Source of the DNA: DASUTB01 sp036374835
GTDB taxonomy: Bacteria; Actinomycetota; Actinomycetes; Jiangellales; Jiangellaceae
Direction of reading: 5' to 3'
Assembly: GCA_036374835.1 (NCBI GenBank)
Contig: DASUTB010000045.1
Coordinates: 1-43,467 of the forward strand
Length of the DNA: 43,467 nt
The position numbers were made by a program, and so were the translations under genes. Of the stretch, positions 38,859 through 43,467 are shown in pieces (the first letter of the stretch is position 1; the number at the start of each line of letters is the position of its first letter). The notes under the pieces were generated by a model. It was not told the origin of the DNA. It did not search any database and was given only the letters and a program-made list of their open reading frames with translations.

Positions 38859-39722
38859 GTGGGACAGAAGACGACCCGCCGGCCGGTGCTGCGCCTACGC
38901 GAGCACGGGATCAGTAAACGTCCCGACACGCTGGCGGTCGAGGAGCCGCTGATGGTGCGCATCGGCGGGGCGACGCTGACGATGACGATGCGCACGCCAG
39001 GCGACGACTTCGACCTGGTCGCGGGCTGGTTGGTCAGTGAAGGAGCCGTCCGGGACGTATCGCAGCTCGAAGGCATGCGGCTGTGCCCGGACGAGGACAA
39101 CACCGTCGAAGTGATGCTCGCTCCCGGTGTCGAACCGCCGGTCGCGCGAGCGTTCACGACGACCAGCGCGTGTGGCGTATGCGGCGCGGACAGCATCGCC
39201 GACGTCCGGACCGCGATGCCCTGGCCGGTCGATGAGGATCCGCTCGTACTCGAGCCTGACCTCGTGACCGAACTCCCCGACCGGCTGCGCGACGGCCAGC
39301 GCGTCTTCGACCGGACCGGTGGACTGCACGCCGCAGGCCTCTTCGATGCCGACGGCTCGCCGGTGCTGATCCGCGAGGACGTCGGACGTCACAACGCGGT
39401 CGACAAGGTCGTCGGGGCCGCCCTGCGCGCCGGCATGCTGCCGCTGGCCGGACACATCCTGCAGCTCAGCGGCCGGGCGTCGTTCGAACTGGTGCACAAA
39501 GCCGTCATGGCCGGTGTCCCGGTGCTCTCGGCGATCTCAGCGCCGTCCAGCCTCGCCGTCGACCTTGCCGCCGAGTGCGGCCTCACGCTGATGGGTTTCG
39601 TCCGGGGCAGCAGTGTGAACCTCTATACCCGCGCGGATCGGGTGATCAGTACGCCGGCGCCGCCCACGGAAGCGGCAACACCTCGACCTCATCTTTCCGC
39701 TCCGCACCGCCAGGCGGGATGA
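38859..39722 (+). CDS. fdhD: Formate dehydrogenase accessory sulfurtransferase FdhD
   Basis: A 287-aa protein that transfers sulfur from a cysteine desulfurase to the molybdenum cofactor of FdhF-type enzymes. The sulfur-carrying Cys pair is C105 and C108 in TSACGVCGAD. Other family blocks are TPGDDFDLVAGWLVSEG, RTGGLHAAGLFDADG, REDVGRHNAVDKVVG and SGRASFELVHKAVMAGVPVL. GTG 38859 has AGGGAG upstream; the much longer open frame before it is antisense to the molybdoenzyme gene. Its last 77 bp overlap the 3' end of moeA on the other strand, adding a Pro/His/Arg-rich tail beyond the usual family end. Confidence 0.94.
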   Translation: MGQKTTRRPVLRLREHGISKRPDTLAVEEPLMVRIGGATLTMTMRTPGDDFDLVAGWLVSEGAVRDVSQLEGMRLCPDEDNTVEVMLAPGVEPPVARAFTTTSACGVCGADSIADVRTAMPWPVDEDPLVLEPDLVTELPDRLRDGQRVFDRTGGLHAAGLFDADGSPVLIREDVGRHNAVDKVVGAALRAGMLPLAGHILQLSGRASFELVHKAVMAGVPVLSAISAPSSLAVDLAAECGLTLMGFVRGSSVNLYTRADRVISTPAPPTEAATPRPHLSAPHRQAG

Positions 39723-40800
39723 CGGCGAGTGCGTCGGCGCTCGCGAGGCCGCGCAGCATCGCCGGGCCGGAGAGGCGTACCGGCACGCCATTCATCACCG
39801 GGATGATCCGGGTGTCCACGGGATGTCCGGTCGCAGCCTCGGCCAGCCGGACACGGTGGCACGGCAGGGCCGGCTCGCCCAGCAGCGCCGCGATAACCGG
39901 CGCCAGCAGCGTGACCACACCGGTCACCGCGGCCAGCGGGTTCCCGGGCAGCCCGACGAGGAGGACACCACCATCAAGTCGGGCCAGCAGCATCGGATGA
40001 CCCGGACGCACCCGCACGCCATCGACAAGGACCTCACTGCCGAGCTCGGCGAGCACCGAACGCAGGTGATCGGCCGGCCCGTGCGCGGTGCCACCGGTCG
40101 TGACGATCACGTGGGCGGACGAGCCGCGGACCGCATCGATCAGCGCGGTGTGCGTGTCGGGCACATGCCGCACGTCGCAGGTGCGGGCGCCGAGCTGGGT
40201 CAGCCAGCCCGCAAGCAGTGGGCCGAGCGCGTCCCGGATGTGACTACCGTGCGGCAGTCCGCTGTGGAGCAGTTCGTCCCCCACGACGAATGCCCAGACG
40301 TCCGGACGGTTCACCACGGACAGTTCGTCGAATCCTGCGGCCGCGGCGAGTCCGACGACGGCCGGTGTCACGCGCGCCGCGGCAGGTAGCAGGAGATCAC
40401 CGGCCGAGCACTCCTCACCGCGTCGCCGGATGTTGCCACCCGGATCGACCGTGCCCGAAAGGCTCGTGCCGTCCAGCACGCCATGCTCACTGCGCAGCAC
40501 GGCGGTCGCGCCCGGAGGCACCCGAGCCCCGGTCGCTATCTCGACCGCCTCGCCGGCTGCCAATGCGGCGGCGGGTTCGCCGGCCAGCACCGTGCCGTAC
40601 ACCTTCCACGGGCCGTCGCCGGCCACCGCCCAACCGTCCATCGCCGAGGTGTCGAACGCAGGCAGGTCGGTCTTGGCGATCAAAGGTTCACCGAGCAGAT
40701 GGCCCAGGCAGCGCGCCAGGGGTTGACTGATCCGCGGCAGCGGGTGCGCCGCCGCCCATGCCGCCGCCCTGGCCTCCGACCAGGATCGCTCGTGGGTCAA
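39646..40800 (-). CDS. moeA: Molybdopterin molybdenumtransferase MoeA
   Basis: A 384-aa enzyme that inserts molybdate into adenylylated molybdopterin. Conserved parts: TDLPAFDTSAMDGWAV, VEIATGARVPPGATAVLRSE, GGNIRRRGEECSAGD, VTTGGTAHGPADHLRSVL and GVRVRPGHPMLLARL, then VGLPGNPLAAV. The start is TTG 40800, which overlaps the stop of the DUF6457 gene (TTGA at 40797-40800) and has GAGGAG about 8 nt upstream; an in-frame ATG at 40821 would lie inside the previous gene. It is the last gene of a run with mobA and DUF6457, and convergent with fdhD with a 77-bp overlap. Confidence 0.93.
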   Translation of the reverse strand: MTHERSWSEARAAAWAAAHPLPRISQPLARCLGHLLGEPLIAKTDLPAFDTSAMDGWAVAGDGPWKVYGTVLAGEPAAALAAGEAVEIATGARVPPGATAVLRSEHGVLDGTSLSGTVDPGGNIRRRGEECSAGDLLLPAAARVTPAVVGLAAAAGFDELSVVNRPDVWAFVVGDELLHSGLPHGSHIRDALGPLLAGWLTQLGARTCDVRHVPDTHTALIDAVRGSSAHVIVTTGGTAHGPADHLRSVLAELGSEVLVDGVRVRPGHPMLLARLDGGVLLVGLPGNPLAAVTGVVTLLAPVIAALLGEPALPCHRVRLAEAATGHPVDTRIIPVMNGVPVRLSGPAMLRGLASADALAVIPPGGAERKDEVEVLPLPWAAPAY

Positions 40801-41033
40801 GCTTGCCGCTCCTCTTGCCACCGCTCGGCCAGCGCCGTCACCCGGTCATACAACGCGGGGTCGACCGCACCGTGCCGACCCGCCGCGTACCCCAGCAGGA
40901 ACGTGGTCAACGGCGCGGCCGGGCGATCCACGTTGTGCGCGGCCACCCGGGCGACGTCGAGCAGGCGCCGGACGTCCACGTCGACCTCCAGGCCGAGCTC
41001 TTCGGTGACCGCCGCCACCCAATCGTCGAGCAT
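40797..41033 (-). CDS. DUF6457-like small protein
   Basis: A 78-aa helical protein (MLDDWVAAVTEELGLE, VRRLLDVARVAAHNVDRPAAPLTTF, FLLGYAAGRHG). This matches the small DUF6457 proteins usually found between or fused with mobA-type genes in actinobacteria (from memory). Its ATG directly follows the mobA stop (TAGATG), and its stop overlaps the moeA start. A role in molybdenum cofactor assembly is inferred from this fixed position; no biochemical function is known to me. Confidence 0.8.
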   Translation of the reverse strand: MLDDWVAAVTEELGLEVDVDVRRLLDVARVAAHNVDRPAAPLTTFLLGYAAGRHGAVDPALYDRVTALAERWQEERQA

Positions 41034-41615
41034 CTACGTCCTCCTCAGTGTTCGCCGCGCAGTCTCTATCTGATCGACAGTGTCACAGTCTCGCGTCGCG
41101 CCGTCGTCCGGGACCGTCACGGCGCGCAGGTCGCCGAGCATCCGCATGACCGAGCCGTCGCGAAGCTCGCCACGCGCTCGGAGAGCGGCCTTCAGTGCTG
41201 GCACGCGGTAGGCGGCGGCAAGAGGCTGCGGGACGCCGTCCCCATCGACGAAGACGGCGGCGTCGTGCCCGGACAGCCGAGCGAGCAGGCCGGCGATCGC
41301 CTCGGCGGTCATATACGGCATGTCGGCGGCGAGAACAACGACCCGCGACGCGTCGCTCGGCAATGCGGCGAGTCCGGCACCGATGCCGGCGAGCGGGCCG
41401 CCGTACGGCGGATCTTCCAGCACCCACGTCACGGGCCGGTTCGTCGCCCGCCGGGTGCCTACGGCCACGGTGACCCGCGCCGCCGCGCAGGCGTCGAGAA
41501 CCCGCTCGAGCAGCGACTTGCCGGCGATGTCGATGGACGGCTTGTCCACGCCGCCGAGCCGGGAGGCTTTACCACCGGCGAGCACGATCGCGTCGTAGCT
41601 GGTCACACCGGTCAA
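41034..41615 (-). CDS. mobA: MobA-like molybdenum cofactor guanylyltransferase
   Basis: A 193-aa nucleotidyltransferase that attaches GMP to molybdopterin to form MGD, the cofactor of the FdhF-like enzyme. The signature loop is AIVLAGGKASRLGGVDKPSI (residues 9-28). DPPYGGPLAGIGAGLAAL and VVLAADMPYM (metal-binding Asp) follow, then VPQPLAAAYRV. Length is normal. ATG 41615 overlaps the stop of the upstream dehydrogenase gene (ATGA). It is the first Mo gene of the mobA-DUF6457-moeA run. Confidence 0.92.
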   Translation of the reverse strand: MTGVTSYDAIVLAGGKASRLGGVDKPSIDIAGKSLLERVLDACAAARVTVAVGTRRATNRPVTWVLEDPPYGGPLAGIGAGLAALPSDASRVVVLAADMPYMTAEAIAGLLARLSGHDAAVFVDGDGVPQPLAAAYRVPALKAALRARGELRDGSVMRMLGDLRAVTVPDDGATRDCDTVDQIETARRTLRRT

Positions 41616-42655
41616 CCACGTTCAGCGAGCATGGCGAACGGTCCCTGCGGCAGGCCGCAGCCGAGCGTCATGGCCGTGTCGATGTCGGCCTCGCTCGCAT
41701 ACCCCGACTCCGCCATGGCCCGGGCATCGTCGAAGTACGGCCGCAGCAGCGCGTCCACGATCTCCCCGCTGACCTTGCCGGTCGGAGCCGCTTCGGCATT
41801 CTCGCCGTAGTCGTAGAAGCCGGCGCCGGTCTTGCGGCCGAGCCTGCCGGCGTCGACGAGCTCCCGCAGGATCGGTGCGGTGACGTGCCGGTCGCGCCCA
41901 GTCTCGGAGTGCATCCGCTCGAGGATCTCGACGCAGGTGTCGAGGCCGATGAGATCGAGCAACGTGAGCGGACCCATCGGGAACCCGGCGCCGGTGCGCA
42001 TCGACTCGTCGATGTCCTCCTTGCTTGCCTCGCCGGCGCCGACCATCGCGGCCGCATGATTCAGATAGCCGATGAGCAGCGCGTTTGCGATGAACCCGGC
42101 CCGGTCATCGCATACGACCGGCGACTTGCCGAGCGAACGCGCGAGTGCCTCGACGGTCTCGACGACCTCGGGTGCGGTGCGCTCGGCCCGGATGACCTCG
42201 ACGAGCTTGAGGACGGGCGCCGGGTTGAAGAAATGCATGCCGACGACCCGCTCGGGGTTTGCCGACGCGGCGGCGATGTCGGTCACCGACAGCGACGACG
42301 TGTTGGTGGCGATGATCGTATCCGCGGCCACGATGCCGTCGAGGCTCTTGACCAGGCCGGTCTTGATGTCGAGCCGCTCCGGAACCGCCTCGAGGACCAG
42401 GTCGCACGGCGCGAGGGCTGCCTGGTCGGTCGTGAAGGTCATCCGGCCGATGAGCTCCTGCTGCTCGTCCGCGCCGAGCCGGCCGCGAGCCACCGCCTTG
42501 CCGGTCGATCGCTCCACGTGACCCCGCCCGGCGGCGAGCGCCTCATCGTCCCGTTCGACACCGATCACCGGGTAGCCGTTGCGGGCGAACACCTCGGCAA
42601 TGCCGGCGCCCATCGTCCCGAGCCCGACGACCCCTACTGTCGATACATCTCGCAC
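41612..42655 (-). CDS. 3-hydroxyacyl-CoA (3-hydroxybutyryl-CoA) dehydrogenase
   Basis: A 347-aa NAD(P)-dependent enzyme that oxidises 3-hydroxybutyryl-CoA to acetoacetyl-CoA or runs in reverse. Rossmann motif GLGTMG at 11-16, then NTSSLSVTDIA, HFFNPAPVLKLVEVI with the catalytic His, GFIANALL, and RTGAGFPMGPLTLLDLIGLD. It is longer than the usual 285 residues because part of a second C-terminal domain follows (GYASEADIDTAMTLGCGLPQGP). GTG 42655 is chosen; an ATG at 42700 would overlap the preceding gene. It overlaps mobA and so is co-transcribed with unrelated Mo genes. It fits the thiolase and mutase encoded nearby. Confidence 0.92.
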   Translation of the reverse strand: MRDVSTVGVVGLGTMGAGIAEVFARNGYPVIGVERDDEALAAGRGHVERSTGKAVARGRLGADEQQELIGRMTFTTDQAALAPCDLVLEAVPERLDIKTGLVKSLDGIVAADTIIATNTSSLSVTDIAAASANPERVVGMHFFNPAPVLKLVEVIRAERTAPEVVETVEALARSLGKSPVVCDDRAGFIANALLIGYLNHAAAMVGAGEASKEDIDESMRTGAGFPMGPLTLLDLIGLDTCVEILERMHSETGRDRHVTAPILRELVDAGRLGRKTGAGFYDYGENAEAAPTGKVSGEIVDALLRPYFDDARAMAESGYASEADIDTAMTLGCGLPQGPFAMLAERG

Positions 42656-42680
42656 GGTAGAGAGTCTGGCACGTGCGAGC

Positions 42681-43112
42681 TCACGAGAGGCGAGCGGCAC
42701 CGAACGCCAGAGCCGCCACCACTACGACCATGGTGATCATGCCAAAGACGACCAACCGGGTCTGAGCCTCCTGCGACCTATAGAACTCGGCACGCGCCTG
42801 GTCGATCTTGCTCGACAATCGATGTTCGAGCGACTCCATCCGATTTGACCACTTGTCGTCGAGCGACTCCAGCCGTGTCGACCACTTGTCGTCGAGCGAC
42901 TCCAGCCGTGTCGACCACTTCTCATCGAGTGCCGCGAGATCGCTACGCACCGTCTGGACATCGTTCCGAACCGCCGCGACGTCATCCTTACGTGCGACAT
43001 CGGCCCAATCCGTGGGCGGCAGAAGCGCCATGAGTGTCGCCGCTCCCTCCGTGCCGATCGCCGATTCAACCGCGATATACAACCGGTGCCGTTCTTGCTC
43101 GCCTACCGACAT
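42681..43112 (-). CDS. Repeat-bearing coiled-coil protein with C-terminal membrane anchor
   Basis: A 143-aa protein of unrecognised family. An N-terminal globular part (RHRLYIAVESAIGTEGAATL) is followed by a coiled coil (about 45-115) and one C-terminal transmembrane helix (LVVFGMITMVVVVAALAFGA). The coil contains an 11-residue unit, KWSTRLESLDD, repeated exactly twice with degenerate copies on both sides, encoded by 33-bp DNA repeats. ATG 43112 is chosen as the start. The design, a coil ending in a membrane tail, suggests an oligomeric membrane-attached stalk. It precedes the dehydrogenase gene on the same strand by 25 bp. Confidence 0.72.
   Translation of the reverse strand: MSVGEQERHRLYIAVESAIGTEGAATLMALLPPTDWADVARKDDVAAVRNDVQTVRSDLAALDEKWSTRLESLDDKWSTRLESLDDKWSNRMESLEHRLSSKIDQARAEFYRSQEAQTRLVVFGMITMVVVVAALAFGAARLS
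42847..42912 (-). repeat. 33-bp tandem repeat inside the coiled-coil gene
   Basis: Two identical 33-bp units (42847-42879 and 42880-42912) beginning GACCACTTGTCGTCGAGCGA on the plus strand. Degenerate partial units flank them (about 42825-42846 and 42913-42935). The copy number may vary between strains. Confidence 0.9.
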
Positions 43113-43164
43113 TCTGCCAGACCTCCACGTCGGCCAGTCCTGATCGTTCCGGACCAAGGTGGTA

Positions 43165-43176
43165 CCCCGCGTGGGG
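43165..43176 (-). terminator. Weak GC hairpin after nucS
   Basis: CCCC-GCGT-GGGG, a short stem in the 120-bp gap downstream of nucS on the minus strand. Position suggests termination; the stem is too short to be sure. Confidence 0.25.
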
Positions 43177-43232
43177 CCGGCGACAGTGGAGATCAGCAGA
43201 TTGTGGATAACGCGGCCGATTCCGTGGAGGTG

Positions 43233-43467
43233 TCAGAAGAGCCTGGCGCTCGGGTCGTCGACGCCGCGCAGAGCGTCGTAGTCGACCGTCACGCAGTCGA
43301 TCCCGCGGTCGGTCGCGAGCGTACGCGCCTGCGGCTTGATCTCCTGGGCGGCGAGCACCCCGCGGACGGGCGCCAGGTGCGGGTCGCGGCCGAGCAGATC
43401 GAGATACCGCGTCAGTTGCTCCACGCCGTCGATCTCGCCGCGCCGCTTGACCTCGATCGCAACGGTG
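43233..43467 (-). CDS. nucS: NucS/EndoMS mismatch endonuclease, C-terminal part
   Basis: The C-terminal 77 residues of the actinobacterial mismatch-repair nuclease; the 5' part lies beyond the window. It enters at TVAIEVKRRGEIDGVEQL, where EVK is part of the PD-(D/E)xK active site. It continues RYLDLLGRDPHLAPVRGVLA, AQEIKPQARTLATDRGID and ends in SARLF. The terminal Leu-Phe resembles the tail by which NucS binds the sliding clamp. In actinobacteria NucS replaces MutS/MutL. The gene is upstream of the coiled-coil membrane protein, with 120 bp between. Confidence 0.93.
   Translation of the reverse strand, partial: TVAIEVKRRGEIDGVEQLTRYLDLLGRDPHLAPVRGVLAAQEIKPQARTLATDRGIDCVTVDYDALRGVDDPSARLF

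Noticed and set aside
1..43467. tRNA, rRNA or other structural RNA genes
   Set aside because: No cloverleaf or conserved rRNA segment was recognised by eye; a covariance-model search would be needed to exclude small RNAs.

Overview
This is a high-GC actinobacterial chromosome segment. The evidence is strong G/C bias, many GTG and TTG starts, stop-start overlaps of the ATGA/GTGA/TTGA type, the C-terminal part of the mismatch nuclease NucS, an XRE/DUF397 regulator pair with a DUF574-type methyltransferase, DivIVA/Scy-like coiled-coil proteins, and a gene order around a methylglucose lipopolysaccharide (MGLP) locus that I remember from mycobacteria. I cannot name the genus. No rRNA, tRNA, CRISPR array, transposase or phage gene was seen. 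Coding density is high: no gap exceeds about 240 bp. The largest are the divergent promoter regions 1705-1940 and 8484-8692 and the hairpin-rich convergent gap 23647-23815.

Region 1 (1-12001) follows mycobacterial Rv3028c-Rv3039c: etfA/etfB on the minus strand; divergently a sugar O-methyltransferase, a GH57 glucan-branching enzyme and a GT4 glucosyltransferase; then a left-handed beta-helix acyltransferase; then (10282-12001) a second methyltransferase with an EchA17-like enoyl-CoA hydratase. Accessory genes interrupt this order: a DUF559/AbiEi-type putative nuclease gene bounded by two related 46-bp hairpins that face each other as imperfect terminal inverted repeats, a YqeY-like gene, and a DUF574 methyltransferase divergent from an XRE regulator and its DUF397 partner.

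Region 2 (12067-20332) holds an aldo/keto reductase, a DUF2975 membrane protein with its own XRE regulator behind a perfect 15-bp inverted repeat, a three-gene membrane redox module (Rieske lipoprotein, five-helix His-rich membrane protein, anchored exported protein), a translationally coupled membrane adenylate cyclase and CRP-type regulator, and an exported lipoprotein/membrane protein pair.

Region 3 (20393-29063) is mainly acyl-CoA and B12 metabolism: a CnoX/YbbN-like thioredoxin-TPR protein, a mutase large subunit carrying isobutyryl-CoA mutase active-site residues, a divergent Rrf2 regulator, MarR/PH-domain/small membrane genes, a MeaB GTPase coupled to an acetyl-CoA acetyltransferase, a PduO-type cobalamin adenosyltransferase, and a methylmalonyl-CoA epimerase placed between two DivIVA-like coiled-coil genes.

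Region 4 (29236-43467) has a long coiled-coil polarity-type protein, an alpha/beta hydrolase, a PhnDCEE-type phosphonate importer, a secreted SGNH hydrolase, an FmdB zinc ribbon, a YdeP/FdhF-type molybdoenzyme with FdhD, MobA, DUF6457 and MoeA, a 3-hydroxyacyl-CoA dehydrogenase, a repeat-bearing coiled-coil membrane protein, and the end of NucS. Many genes appear to be read from leaderless transcripts (TANNNT 6-8 nt before the start codon). Several convergent junctions carry large related hairpins.
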